Of a stretch of DNA of 64,000 nt, positions 27,231-37,868 are shown one piece after another (the first letter of the stretch is position 1; every line of letters starts with the position of its first letter). Source of the DNA: Rikenella microfusus. Its GTDB lineage: Bacteria > Bacteroidota > Bacteroidia > Bacteroidales > Tenuifilaceae. Made by a program: the position numbers and the translations under genes. The notes under the pieces were generated by a model. That model ran no database searches and was not told the origin of the DNA. It worked only from the letters and a program-made list of their open reading frames with translations. The stretch spans positions 1 through 64,000 of the forward strand of contig DYKO01000011.1 in NCBI GenBank assembly GCA_020722565.1, given 5' to 3'.

Positions 27231-29477
27231 ATGAGTTTTCAAACCGAAGAGGAGAAACAGGTAATTCAATCGCACTTCGACGATTTGCTACGAAGCTGCA
27301 CACGTTGCAATTCGCTCGAGGATCGAGATTTGATCATTAAAGCTTTTAACCTAGCCAATGAAGCCCATATGGGCGTCAGACGGAAATCGGGGGAGCCCTA
27401 CATCCTTCACCCAATTGCTGTTGCCAAAATTGTTACCAGCGAGATAGGACTCGGCGCTAAGGCAGTTGTCTGTGCCCTTTTGCACGATGTGGTTGAAGAT
27501 ACTGATTACACCATTGAGGATATCGAACGAATTTTTGGGAAAAAGATAGCCTCCATAATCGATGGACTAACCAAAATAACCGATGTTTTTGATGCCAATT
27601 CTACCATTCAGGCCGAAAATTTTAGAAAGATTTTGCTAACCCTGGCCGATGACATAAGGGTTATTCTCATAAAACTTGCCGATAGGCTCCATAACATGCG
27701 CACACTGGAATCGCTGCCAGCAACCAAGCAAATGAAAATTGCCAGTGAAACCATATACCTCTATGCCCCGCTTGCCCACAGACTTGGCCTATACGCTATA
27801 AAAACCGAGTTGGAAGATTTAAGCCTTAAGTATCGATACCCACAGGTTTATGAGGAAATTAAATCAAAAATAGTTGATAATGAAAAGCATAGGGTACAAC
27901 TTATAAATCATTTCTCCTTACCTATAATTCAAAAACTCGAGGAAAACAATATCGATTTTGAAATAAGTGGAAGAACAAAATCAGTTTACTCCATTTGGAA
28001 AAAGATGCAAACCAAAAACGTATCGTTTGAGGAGATCTACGATCTTTTGGCTGTGCGAATTGTTTTTAATCCATATCTTCATATTCCCGAGAAAACCCAG
28101 TGCTGGCATATCTACTCAATTATTACCGATATTTATAAGCCAAAACCCGATAGGCTACGCGATTGGGTAAGCACGCCTAAAGCCAATGGCTATGAGGCTT
28201 TACACTGTACCGTAATGGGACCCGATGGGAAATGGGTGGAGGTGCAGATTCGTTCCCGTAGAATGGACGACATAGCCGAAAGGGGATTTGCAGCCCACTG
28301 GAAGTACAAGGATATGGATGCCTCCAGCCAGGAGAACGAATTGGATAAGTGGATTAGGCGGGTACGGGATATGCTCGAAAACCCACAGGAGAATGCACTG
28401 GAGTTTTTGGATGAGTTTAAGCTAAATCTATTTACATCTGAAATAATTGTGTTTACCCCTAAGGGAGAAACCCGTAGCTTGCCTAAAGGCGCAACTGCAC
28501 TCGATTTTGCCTACGAAATTCATACCGAAGTGGGGAATATGGCCATTGGCGCCAAGGTTAACCATAAGCTGGTACCCCTAAGCCATGTGCTCAATACTGG
28601 CGATCAGATTGAGGTTATTACAGCCGCTTCACAGAAACCTACGTGGGAGCTGTTAAATTTTGCCACTACAGCAAAGGCCAAGGCGGCCATTAAAAATGCC
28701 CTAAAGGGGGAGGTGAAAAATCGTATTGAAAGGGGGCAAAAGATATTAGAGGACAAGCTCCAAGAACTTGGAATTCAACCTTCTGCAAGGGTGTTTAAAA
28801 AAATACTCCCTGCCTACGAGGTACTATCTAAGGATGAACTTTATGCAAAAATTGGAGCAGGCTTAATTAACCTCGAAAACCTTAAACGTATCCTCAAAAA
28901 GGATTCCCAAAGTAAGTGGATTAAGTACTGGAAGCTACAATTGGGAATGAAAACAAAACCTGAATCTGAATTCGAAGCATCCTCAAAACTCGATTTGCGC
29001 AAACCCATAATACTGGGTGAAGCTGATGACGATAAGCAACCCTATATTGTAGCCCAGTGTTGTAACCCCATTCCTGGCGATGAGGTTATTGGTTATGTTA
29101 CACCAGATGATGTTGTTGTGGTGCACAAGGCTACGTGTGCCGAGGCTGTAAGGATTATGGCGCAGCACGGCGACAAAATTGTTTCGGCCAAATGGACTAC
29201 CCAGAAGGCCCTGTCGTTTCTTGCCAGAATTGAAGTCAATGGCATGGATCGTATAGGTATAATTAATGAGCTCACTAGGGTGATTTCGGAGGAGCTGATG
29301 GTTAATATTCGAAAATTTTATATCGAAAGCCACGATGGTATTTTTGAGGGATACATCGATCTTTACGTTCACGATGTTGCTCATCTTAATAACCTAATCA
29401 TGAATATCATAAGGGTGAAGGGTATGGAAAATGTTAGGAGAATGGATAAATTTGACGACCGACAGGGCTTTTCTTAA
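27231..29477 (+). CDS. Bifunctional (p)ppGpp synthetase/hydrolase, RelA/SpoT family
   Basis: HD motif HPIAVAKIV...LLHDVVEDT; synthetase KPDRLRDWVSTPKANGYEALHCTVMGP; TGS and ACT domains. Confidence 0.97.
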   Translation: MSFQTEEEKQVIQSHFDDLLRSCTRCNSLEDRDLIIKAFNLANEAHMGVRRKSGEPYILHPIAVAKIVTSEIGLGAKAVVCALLHDVVEDTDYTIEDIERIFGKKIASIIDGLTKITDVFDANSTIQAENFRKILLTLADDIRVILIKLADRLHNMRTLESLPATKQMKIASETIYLYAPLAHRLGLYAIKTELEDLSLKYRYPQVYEEIKSKIVDNEKHRVQLINHFSLPIIQKLEENNIDFEISGRTKSVYSIWKKMQTKNVSFEEIYDLLAVRIVFNPYLHIPEKTQCWHIYSIITDIYKPKPDRLRDWVSTPKANGYEALHCTVMGPDGKWVEVQIRSRRMDDIAERGFAAHWKYKDMDASSQENELDKWIRRVRDMLENPQENALEFLDEFKLNLFTSEIIVFTPKGETRSLPKGATALDFAYEIHTEVGNMAIGAKVNHKLVPLSHVLNTGDQIEVITAASQKPTWELLNFATTAKAKAAIKNALKGEVKNRIERGQKILEDKLQELGIQPSARVFKKILPAYEVLSKDELYAKIGAGLINLENLKRILKKDSQSKWIKYWKLQLGMKTKPESEFEASSKLDLRKPIILGEADDDKQPYIVAQCCNPIPGDEVIGYVTPDDVVVVHKATCAEAVRIMAQHGDKIVSAKWTTQKALSFLARIEVNGMDRIGIINELTRVISEELMVNIRKFYIESHDGIFEGYIDLYVHDVAHLNNLIMNIIRVKGMENVRRMDKFDDRQGFS

Positions 29478-29618
29478 TGGAGCTGCTTGCTTTGGCTTTA
29501 ATACCATTGCTGTTCATTACTAAAATTGTCAAAACATTTTAATCTTACGTGTGTTATATCTTTGATTTTGCTATTCTCGTTTTATATTTGCTATTTAAAG
29601 TAAGTCTAAATTCATATT

Positions 29619-30092
29619 ATGATTTGCGCTGAGACTAAATCCACTGTAAGGAAAATACTTATTGATTATCTTGAACATAAAGGGCACAGAAAGACGCCTG
29701 AGCGTTTTGCCATACTGGATGAGATATACTCTCAGGATACCCACTTCGATATTGAGACATTGTACATCAATATGAAGAACAAAAACTATCAGGTAAGCCG
29801 TGCCACCCTATACAACACTATCGATTTGCTTCTTGAATGTGGATTGGTTATCAAACATCAATTTGGTAAAAACTCTTCTTTATACGAAAAGGCCTACGAG
29901 TGCAAGCAGCACGACCACCTGATTTGTACCCGATGCGGTAAAGTGATTGAGTTTTGCGATCCCCGCATTCAGGAAATTATCAACTCTGCTCAAAAGATTA
30001 GTTCATTTACCGTTTCACATCACTCGCTTTACCTTTATGGCATATGCAGTGATTGTAAGAAGGAGCTAGATAGTGTTGATGCCAATGAGTAG
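29619..30092 (+). CDS. Fur family transcriptional regulator
   Basis: LEHKGHRKTPERFAILDEIY, VSRATLYNTIDLLLECGL, HDHLICTRCGKVIEF, CSDCKKE. Confidence 0.94.
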   Translation: MICAETKSTVRKILIDYLEHKGHRKTPERFAILDEIYSQDTHFDIETLYINMKNKNYQVSRATLYNTIDLLLECGLVIKHQFGKNSSLYEKAYECKQHDHLICTRCGKVIEFCDPRIQEIINSAQKISSFTVSHHSLYLYGICSDCKKELDSVDANE

Positions 30093-30221
30093 CCTTTGTT
30101 AATATCTTTCTCTTCATCTTACTAAAAAAATCATTACCTTTAACTGCTTTTAAAAAGTGAATTTTTTTGAAATTCGAGTCAATTTCATGTGCAGCTTGCA
30201 TAAACTTCGATAATGTAAAAG

Positions 30222-31493
30222 GTGATGGGTAAAGTTGATATTCTTTTAGGCCTTCAGTGGGGCGATGAGGGTAAAGGAAAAGTTGTGGATGTACTTACCC
30301 CAAATTATGATGTTATAGCTCGCTTTCAGGGAGGTCCAAATGCAGGTCATTCTCTGGAATTTAATAATATTAAGCATGTTCTGCATACTATACCCTCAGG
30401 TGTTTTTCATCCCGGATGTATTAATATTATTGGGAATGGTGTGGTAATTGATCCTATTATTTTGGCCAAGGAAATTCATTCCCTCGAGAAGTTAGGTGTT
30501 AATCTTAAGCTATCGCTTAAAATATCCAAGAAAGCCCATCTGATTCTTCCATCCCATCGTGAGCTCGATGCTGCATCAGAGGCTGCCAAGGGGAATAGCA
30601 AGATAGGTTCCACACTTAAGGGTATTGGCCCAACCTATATGGATAAAACCGGTAGGAATGGCTTACGGGTTGGCGATATCTTGTTGCCCAATTTTAGGGA
30701 GCGCTATAATTTTCTTAAAAACAAGCATAAGGAGATACTCAGGCTGTACAACTATGAAAGCAATATTGAACAGCATGAAACCGAATGGTTCGAGGGCATT
30801 GAATTGATGCGTGAGTATCAAATTATTGACTCGGAGTATGAAATCAATGAATACATAAATCAGGCCAAGCGAATTCTGGCCGAAGGGGCACAGGGGTCGC
30901 TACTCGATATCGATTTTGGGTCATATCCGTTTGTAACCTCTTCAAATACCATTTGTGCCGGTGCTTGTACCGGCTTGGGCATTGCCCCGCATAGGATAGG
31001 AGAGGTTTACGGTATCTTTAAGGCATACTGCACCCGAGTGGGTTCAGGGCCATTTCCCACTGAACTCGATAATCAGATTGGGGAAAAGATACGGCAGGTT
31101 GGGCATGAGTTTGGCGCCACAACCGGACGCCCCCGCCGATGCGGCTGGCTCGATTTGGTGGCCCTCAAGTATGCCATTATGCTTAACGGTGTAACGCAGT
31201 TAATTATGACCAAACCTGATGTGCTTGGTACCTTTGAAATTATCAAGGTGGCTGTTGCCTATAGAGTAAATGGTTACGAAACCTCTCGGCTTCCCTACGA
31301 CATTAATACACCCATCGAACCGGTTTACAAAGAATTTAAGGGTTGGATGCGCGACATTTCTGGTTTCAAGTCGGTTGACGACCTACCTGAGGAGCTAATT
31401 CGATACATTGAGTTCATTGAACAGGAAACGGGTGTTCCCGTTAAGATTATTTCTGTAGGACCGAATCGTGAGGATACGATTGTCAGGGATTAG
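30222..31493 (+). CDS. purA: Adenylosuccinate synthetase
   Basis: GLQWGDEGKGKVVDVL, GGPNAGHS, GSTLKGIGPTYMDKTGRNGLRVGD, ATTGRPRRCGWLD. Confidence 0.98.
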   Translation: MMGKVDILLGLQWGDEGKGKVVDVLTPNYDVIARFQGGPNAGHSLEFNNIKHVLHTIPSGVFHPGCINIIGNGVVIDPIILAKEIHSLEKLGVNLKLSLKISKKAHLILPSHRELDAASEAAKGNSKIGSTLKGIGPTYMDKTGRNGLRVGDILLPNFRERYNFLKNKHKEILRLYNYESNIEQHETEWFEGIELMREYQIIDSEYEINEYINQAKRILAEGAQGSLLDIDFGSYPFVTSSNTICAGACTGLGIAPHRIGEVYGIFKAYCTRVGSGPFPTELDNQIGEKIRQVGHEFGATTGRPRRCGWLDLVALKYAIMLNGVTQLIMTKPDVLGTFEIIKVAVAYRVNGYETSRLPYDINTPIEPVYKEFKGWMRDISGFKSVDDLPEELIRYIEFIEQETGVPVKIISVGPNREDTIVRD

Positions 31494-31497
31494 GTAG

Positions 31498-32163
31498 TTA
31501 AAAAGCAATCTTAACCGAAGGGTTGTCAATGGGCTTGGCTTTCTGCCAGGCCTTTTTGCCATCGAACCCCGTTATATCCCATAACATTCCATTCGTATCG
31601 GAGGATTGATCGATAAGTCTTGCTGACGGCTCAATGTTGGATTGTGTTGCATTTAGCAACCCATTGTCGGCAAATAAACGTATTCCTGAGTAGTTAATAA
31701 TACTGTAATTTCCTGTAATAGCCGGCCAAAAATAGCTCCCCGAAGGTTTTATCAATACTACTCTAAATACCCATTCCACTGTTAAGGGGTACGATGCTGA
31801 TTTGGCTATGGTGGAATCGGAAAAATTTAAGCTAACTGAATGCTCTATCAGTATTTTGCTCAAATTTTGTTTTCTAAGCACATTACCCCGGCTATCGGTT
31901 ATTCTTATCCTATTGCTCAGCACTTTAACCTGTTCACTACTGGGTAGTTCAACAATAAGATTTGGTTGCTGGGTTGCCTGATAAACTTGAATGTTCAGGT
32001 TGACAGCTACCTCGGTTATTTGCTCATCAATTAGTTTTATTTCAGTAGCATATCTGTTAATTTCAATACTTTCTTCGGTTGCTTTTCTTTGCTGGCCTAA
32101 AACATGGTTGGGAAAAATAGTGTTGAGAAGCATGGATAGGAAACATGTTAAAACAAAGGACAT
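31498..32163 (-). CDS. Hypothetical secreted protein
   Basis: In-frame Met at 32163 gives a plausible signal peptide (MSFVLTCFLSMLLNTIFPNHVLGQ); ORF track start 32268 overlaps the upstream MFS gene. Confidence 0.6.
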   Translation of the reverse strand: MSFVLTCFLSMLLNTIFPNHVLGQQRKATEESIEINRYATEIKLIDEQITEVAVNLNIQVYQATQQPNLIVELPSSEQVKVLSNRIRITDSRGNVLRKQNLSKILIEHSVSLNFSDSTIAKSASYPLTVEWVFRVVLIKPSGSYFWPAITGNYSIINYSGIRLFADNGLLNATQSNIEPSARLIDQSSDTNGMLWDITGFDGKKAWQKAKPIDNPSVKIAF

Positions 32164-32180
32164 CCGCAGTGCGGATGTCC
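32158..32180 (-). terminator. Rho-independent terminator of MFS gene overlapping next start codon
   Basis: On the minus strand GGACATCCGC-act-GCGGATGTCC then TTTGTTTTAA. Confidence 0.7.
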
Positions 32181-32197
32181 TTGAAATTGAGTGGGTA

Positions 32198-33595
32198 TTA
32201 CTTTTGAATATTTGGAAGTTCAAGACCATAACCTTTCTTTTTGTCTTCAGCCTTAAGTAGGAAGGCAAATATAAGGGCTAAAATACCGAGGGAGGTAAAT
32301 ATGAGCATAGGTAATGTATAGTTATAGGTATTAACGGTAACTCCCTCAACAACTTTTTGTCCGGTTACACAGTACTTATCAAGTACCCAGCCTATAAGGG
32401 CAGGAACACCCATCAATCCCCAGTTTTGTACCCAAAAGATTAGAGAATAAGCAGTACCCAGTTGGTTTTCAGGAATAATCTTAGGAACAGAGGGCCACAT
32501 GGCTGATGGGACTAAAGAGAAACCTATTCCTAGTATAACAATAAGGAAAATAGCAATTATCCAATGGTTGAGAAATGGGATGGAAAACAATCCATGAACA
32601 AAGATAAGTAGAATTGAGCCAATAATCATAATGGTAGCACCTTTACCCTTTCGATCGTAAATATTCCCAAAAAGAGGGGTTAGTAGTATGGTTCCAAAGG
32701 GGAGCATAGCTGGAATTGCCCCAGCTAATGAATCTGGAACGCCAAACTTATTAACCATTAAATCGGCTGCGTATTTTAAAAATGGAAATACGGCTGAATA
32801 GAATAAAACGCATAGAATAGCAATATACCACCATCCCTTGTTTGTGATGATTTTAAAGATATCAGTTACCTTAAATTCTTCTTCCTCATTTACTACATTG
32901 TTTTGTTTGTTAAATTCGGCTTGAGATGCATCCAGTTTTTTGTCCATAAATGTGTAAATGAAGAATGCGATTAGACCAATTACCAAAAGTATGAGGCAAA
33001 CAAGAATGGGTTTTGAAACATGGCCTAATGATTTAGCAATAGGTACAGATGTTGCAAGTGCCAAGGCAGTTCCCAAACGAGCTGTAGCCATTTCAAGCCC
33101 CATGGCAAGTGCAAGTTCCTTCCCCTTAAACCACTTAACAATTATCTTTGATACAGTAATCCCCGCAACTTCAACCCCTACGCCAAAAATAGCATAACCA
33201 AAAGCAGCCATAAATACCTGCGCCTTCATTGGGAATAACCATAAAATATTCCATGTTTGTCCATCTAGTGAATGAGTTGACACTGCCCAGAACTTTATGG
33301 CTGTACCAATAACCATAATTGTGGCTGCAGAAAGACCTGTGAAACGAATACCCATCTTATCGAGTATTATACCCCCGATAATGAGCATGAAAAGAAATAC
33401 ATTGAACCAACCGTAGGCGCTGGTAAAAAAGCCATATTCGGAACTGTCCCAACTTAATTGTTGCTCGAGTAGCCCCTTTAATGGAGCCATAATATCGGTC
33501 AAAAAGTAACCGGTGAGCATTGTAAATGCAACAACACCGAGGGCAGTCCACCTTGCCCAAGCGTGATCACGTAACGTCTGTCTAATTTTTTCCAT
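32198..33595 (-). CDS. MFS transporter
   Basis: 465 aa, ~12 TM segments, GIILDKMGIRFTGLSAA and GNIYDRKGKGATIMI MFS loop motifs. Confidence 0.9.
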   Translation of the reverse strand: MEKIRQTLRDHAWARWTALGVVAFTMLTGYFLTDIMAPLKGLLEQQLSWDSSEYGFFTSAYGWFNVFLFMLIIGGIILDKMGIRFTGLSAATIMVIGTAIKFWAVSTHSLDGQTWNILWLFPMKAQVFMAAFGYAIFGVGVEVAGITVSKIIVKWFKGKELALAMGLEMATARLGTALALATSVPIAKSLGHVSKPILVCLILLVIGLIAFFIYTFMDKKLDASQAEFNKQNNVVNEEEEFKVTDIFKIITNKGWWYIAILCVLFYSAVFPFLKYAADLMVNKFGVPDSLAGAIPAMLPFGTILLTPLFGNIYDRKGKGATIMIIGSILLIFVHGLFSIPFLNHWIIAIFLIVILGIGFSLVPSAMWPSVPKIIPENQLGTAYSLIFWVQNWGLMGVPALIGWVLDKYCVTGQKVVEGVTVNTYNYTLPMLIFTSLGILALIFAFLLKAEDKKKGYGLELPNIQK

Positions 33596-33684
33596 TTGGT
33601 TATGTAGAATTAGGTTTGATTATTTTTTGCAGAGCAAATAAAATTAAAATCAATGAATAATTGCATAATTTTTATCAACAAAAT

Positions 33685-33706
33685 AAAAACCGCCTCAACA
33701 GGCGGT
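33685..33706 (-). terminator. Rho-independent terminator after SPOR gene
   Basis: Minus strand ACCGCCT-gttg-AGGCGGT followed by TTTTATTTT. Confidence 0.75.
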
Positions 33707-33736
33707 AGTTAAAGTATTCGAAAATATGCAATTTTT

Positions 33737-34189
33737 TTACTTGTTTTCGTAAATCCAAAGCTCTATTGGTTCGTTAACCCGCTCTGAGTTAATCCGATCA
33801 ATCTCGTTAAATGCTTTATTATAGCTGTCAAACTGACCAATTGAAACAAGTTTGAAACCATTGGGGGAATCCAAAATTTTTGTTTTATTGAACCCCATTC
33901 TATGAACCTCTTCTTCCCATGTTGTGGCATTTGAGGGGACCTTGAAACTGCCAATAATTACATGGAACTTATAGGTCGATTCGAATTCCTGTTGCTTGCG
34001 AAGCTCTTCCTGGCGTGCCCTCTCCTCGGCCAATCTTTTTTGTTCTTCTGCAAATGCTTTGGCTTTTGCAATGCTATCATCTTTTGCCTTTTGCAGGGCA
34101 ACTTGGTCAACCTTAGGTTTCTTCTTAAAGTACTTGCAACCTGTTCCAATAAATGCTGACAGTAAAACAAATATTAGTATTCTTTTCAT
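33737..34189 (-). CDS. SPOR domain lipoprotein
   Basis: MKRILIFVLLSAFIGTGCKYF lipobox; coiled-coil; YKFHVIIGSFKVPSNATTWEEEVHRMGFNKTKIL...KLVSIGQFDSYNKA (SPOR). Confidence 0.85.
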   Translation of the reverse strand: MKRILIFVLLSAFIGTGCKYFKKKPKVDQVALQKAKDDSIAKAKAFAEEQKRLAEERARQEELRKQQEFESTYKFHVIIGSFKVPSNATTWEEEVHRMGFNKTKILDSPNGFKLVSIGQFDSYNKAFNEIDRINSERVNEPIELWIYENK

Positions 34190-34306
34190 TGTAGTTCCGG
34201 TTTTGGGGTAATTTTTTTGCAATTTAAAAATTATTTTTTCAGAAACCAAAATTTATTTAAATAGTTGCTATTTTCATGTGGACGGTTTTAACGATTTAAA
34301 CATCTA

Positions 34307-35230
34307 CTAATCGCCAAGGAATGGGATTTGGCTATTAAAGTCGGGTCGGTAATGGAATTGGCTTTCGGGTTCCTGTATCCATCCCCTTAAACCCAAATCG
34401 TGCATCACATTAACCACTTGAACATATTCGTTTTCGTTAATATCCCTCTCTAGCTCTCTGGGTAGGCGAAGATTTTCGGGTGGGTAGTACTGCGACATTA
34501 ACGATACATGAAGGCGTGGGGATAGATTTTCGGCAATATATTTTAGTATTTTAATACTTTCATAAGAATGCCCTGGTAAAACTAGGTGCCTAACTATTAA
34601 ACCAAAGGCTATAGTCCCATCCTCGTTAAGTATTAGGCTCGATCCCTTCTGTCGGTACATCTCACGAATTGCTTTTGCCGCTACATCAAAATAATCGGCT
34701 ACACCAGAATATCTTTTAGAGGTTCCAGCACAGAAGTATTTAAAGTCGGGAAGATACACATCCACAACATTTTCCAGTAAGCGAAGCGTTTCAACGTTGT
34801 CGTAGCCATTCGAGTTGTAAACTATGGTGGGATGGTAACCTTTTTCTTTTACCCCTTCAATTATTTTAAGCATTTGGACAACCTGGTGACTGGGCGAAAC
34901 AAATCCAAGCATCGAAACCCCGGTGTCAAGAATCTTTGTAATATTTTCTACAATATTTTCGATATTGTTAAGCCATTTGTGGTTTGCTGTGTGATTTTTG
35001 CTAATTTGATGGTTCTGACAGTAAATGCATTGCAGATTGCAGTGTGCAAAAAATACATTGCAGATTCCTTTTTCCCCTGAGATAACCGGTTCTTCTCCTT
35101 TGTGTAAAAAGATGGAGGCAACTAGGGGCTCTACGCCAATCCTGCAAAATCCCAACCCATTATACCGATTTACTCCGCAATGGCGGGGGCAAATATTACA
35201 ATTTGTCAGGTCTAGTACATTATCCTGCAT
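34307..35230 (-). CDS. Radical SAM protein (PflA/PflX-like)
   Basis: CNLQCIYCQN cluster motif, N-terminal CNICPRHCGVNRYNGLGFC. Confidence 0.9.
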   Translation of the reverse strand: MQDNVLDLTNCNICPRHCGVNRYNGLGFCRIGVEPLVASIFLHKGEEPVISGEKGICNVFFAHCNLQCIYCQNHQISKNHTANHKWLNNIENIVENITKILDTGVSMLGFVSPSHQVVQMLKIIEGVKEKGYHPTIVYNSNGYDNVETLRLLENVVDVYLPDFKYFCAGTSKRYSGVADYFDVAAKAIREMYRQKGSSLILNEDGTIAFGLIVRHLVLPGHSYESIKILKYIAENLSPRLHVSLMSQYYPPENLRLPRELERDINENEYVQVVNVMHDLGLRGWIQEPESQFHYRPDFNSQIPFLGD

Positions 35231-35334
35231 GAACATTTTTTTAGGTGTTGCAAATATAGATGCATAATGATGTGTTGAATAACATATTTTTATAGTTTTG
35301 CTAAACTATTTGGTGGAACAAAAACTCATGATAA

Positions 35335-37242
35335 ATGAAGACAATAATTGAGATGTTTGAGGAAAGCGTATCTAAGTTTTCCGAAAATCCCTATGTCTGG
35401 GAAAAAATTACCGATAGGTACGAACCCATGACTTATGCGCAGACCAAAAAAGAGGTGTATAGGATGGCCGCCGGTCTGCTAAGTTTAGGAGTTAAAAAGG
35501 ACGATAAAATAGCGCTCCTGAGCGAGGGTCGGAGAATGTGGGTGATTAGCGAGTTGGCAATTCTTTACACTGGGGCCGTAAATGTTCCCCTATCAATTAA
35601 ACTCGATGGAAACGACTTGTTGTTCCGACTTGTTCACTCTGAAACTTCAATGATTATAGTATCAGGGCAACAGGCTTCAAAGGTGGAAAAGTTGCGTGAG
35701 CTGCTGCCCAACGTAAAGCGAATTATTTACCTTGATAAACCGGAAAAACTATTGGATAATGATTTATCCGTAGAGGATGTTCTTGCTTTGGGAGATAAAT
35801 TTTTAAAGGAAAATCCCGGTAGGGTAGAGGAGGTGTCGCGGGGTATAAAACCCTCGGACTATGCCAACATAAGCTATACATCAGGTACAACTGCTGATCC
35901 CAAAGGGATAATTCTATCGCATCGTAACTACACGGCAAACGTAGAGCAGGCTCTCACCTTAATGGATATACCATCTTACTATAAAACCCTTTTGATTCTT
36001 CCATTGGATCACTGTTTTGCTCACGTGGCAGGCATATACTCGTTTATGGCAAAGGGGGCAAGCATTGCCACAGTTCAGGGTGGAAAAACACCCATGGATA
36101 CATTAAAAAACATCCCAATTAATATTAAAGAACTTAAACCTAATATTTTACTTAGCGTCCCAGCATTGGCAAAGAGTTTCAAGAAAAATATTGAAAACGG
36201 TATCAGAGCAAAAGGACCATTTACCGAAAAACTTTTTAATCACGCATTAAAAATTTCGTACAAGTATAACAAAGAGGGATGGAATAAAGGAACAGGTTTT
36301 ACCTTCATTTACAAACCCCTTGTTTGGCTTTACGATAAAATACTTTTTAGCAAGATTTGCGAAGTGTTTGGGGGTGAGTTGGATTTTTTCATTGGGGGTG
36401 GTGCGCTCCTTGATATTGAGCTACAACGGTTTTACTATGCCATAGGGATTCCCATGTTACAGGGTTACGGATTGTCCGAAGCTACGCCTATTATTAGTTC
36501 AAATTCTTTGAAGCGACATAAGTTGGGGTCCTCTGGTCACCTGGTGAAGTATCTTGACCTTAAAATATGCGACGAAAATGGCAATGAGCTACCCATAGGT
36601 GAAAAGGGTGAAATTGTGGTTCGTGGCGAAAATGTTATGGTGGGCTACTGGAAAAACGAAAAAGCTACCGCTGAAACTGTTCGCGACGGCTGGCTCTATA
36701 CAGGCGACATGGGGTATATGGACAAGGATGGCTTTTTATATGTTCTTGGTCGATTCAAGAGCCTCCTTATTTCAAGCGATGGGGAGAAGTATAGCCCAGA
36801 GGGTATAGAGGAAACCCTTATCCAGTATTCTAAATATATCGAAAATGTAGTGCTTCATAATAATCAAAAGCCTTATACCACAGCGTTAATTGTTCCCTCT
36901 AAAGAGGCATTAAAAAAGGCGGTAATTGGAAAAGGTCTTGACTACGAATCGGTTGACGCCGCTAAGGAGGCAGTGGCAATTATTTATAACGAGATTGCCC
37001 GATTTAAACCCGGCGGTGAGTTTGCCGACATGTTCCCTGAACGTTGGCTCCCTGCTACTTTTGCTCTACTTGATGAGCCGTTCACTGAACAAAATGGTTT
37101 GGTTAATAGTACTATGAAGGTGGTAAGAGGAAAAGTGGAGAAGATGTACTCCAATAGGCTTGAAAATCTGTACACTCCAACAGGTAAAAATATATTAAAC
37201 GATCAAAACCTAAGTGTTGCAAGTTCAATCCTTAAAAGTTAA
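35335..37242 (+). CDS. AMP-dependent synthetase / long-chain acyl-CoA ligase
   Basis: YTSGTTADPKGIILSHRN, GYGLSEATPIIS, GWLYTGDMGYMDKDGFLYVLGR. Confidence 0.95.
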   Translation: MKTIIEMFEESVSKFSENPYVWEKITDRYEPMTYAQTKKEVYRMAAGLLSLGVKKDDKIALLSEGRRMWVISELAILYTGAVNVPLSIKLDGNDLLFRLVHSETSMIIVSGQQASKVEKLRELLPNVKRIIYLDKPEKLLDNDLSVEDVLALGDKFLKENPGRVEEVSRGIKPSDYANISYTSGTTADPKGIILSHRNYTANVEQALTLMDIPSYYKTLLILPLDHCFAHVAGIYSFMAKGASIATVQGGKTPMDTLKNIPINIKELKPNILLSVPALAKSFKKNIENGIRAKGPFTEKLFNHALKISYKYNKEGWNKGTGFTFIYKPLVWLYDKILFSKICEVFGGELDFFIGGGALLDIELQRFYYAIGIPMLQGYGLSEATPIISSNSLKRHKLGSSGHLVKYLDLKICDENGNELPIGEKGEIVVRGENVMVGYWKNEKATAETVRDGWLYTGDMGYMDKDGFLYVLGRFKSLLISSDGEKYSPEGIEETLIQYSKYIENVVLHNNQKPYTTALIVPSKEALKKAVIGKGLDYESVDAAKEAVAIIYNEIARFKPGGEFADMFPERWLPATFALLDEPFTEQNGLVNSTMKVVRGKVEKMYSNRLENLYTPTGKNILNDQNLSVASSILKS

Positions 37243-37267
37243 TATGTGAACCAACCAATATTTATGA

Positions 37268-37295
37268 AAAGGAGAACGTTATGTTCTCCTTTTTT
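37268..37295 (+). terminator. Rho-independent terminator after acyl-CoA ligase
   Basis: AAAGGAGAAC-gttat-GTTCTCCTTTTTT. Confidence 0.8.
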
Positions 37296-37323
37296 GCTAA
37301 ATTTATTTGCAAAATAAAATGCT

Positions 37324-37779
37324 ATGGAACGATACCTACGATTGCTCCAAAAGGGGATTATTAATTTTACCCTTTTTATAATATCGCTATTGCTACTTTT
37401 GGCGCTGGTTGATGTATTTATAAGGTTGTACGATGGATTGTTTCATTTCCCATTTCGGCAGTTCATTGAGCAGCAGTACCAGGAACTAATTGGACTTTTT
37501 CTAATGATCCTTATAGGCGTTGAGCTACTTGAGGCTATAAAGGGCTTTTTGAGAGATGAAATACTTCATGTGGAACTGGTTGTTTTGGTTGCTATTATAG
37601 CTGTATCGCGCAAAGTTATTGTTTGGGGAATTACAAAGAGCTCGGCTTCGGAAATGTTGTCGTTGGCAGCAGTACTAATAGCATTAGCTGCAACCTATTG
37701 GGTTGTTAAGGTTTGCTACAAAAAGGGCAAAAAAAATAGTTCCAATTGCAATAAACCAAGTGATACAGAAAATAGCTAA
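37324..37779 (+). CDS. Phosphate-starvation-inducible PsiE-like membrane protein
   Basis: Four TM segments; PsiE-like pattern (LIGLFLMILIGVELLEAIKGFLRDEILHVELVVLVAIIAVSRKVIV). Confidence 0.8.
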   Translation: MERYLRLLQKGIINFTLFIISLLLLLALVDVFIRLYDGLFHFPFRQFIEQQYQELIGLFLMILIGVELLEAIKGFLRDEILHVELVVLVAIIAVSRKVIVWGITKSSASEMLSLAAVLIALAATYWVVKVCYKKGKKNSSNCNKPSDTENS

Positions 37780-37868
37780 AACCCTTGTTAAATAAACCTT
37801 TTTTAACAGTAAAGAGCAGACAGAATTAGTGCACCAGGGTTACCTTAGCACTCAAGACAAAGGGAATA

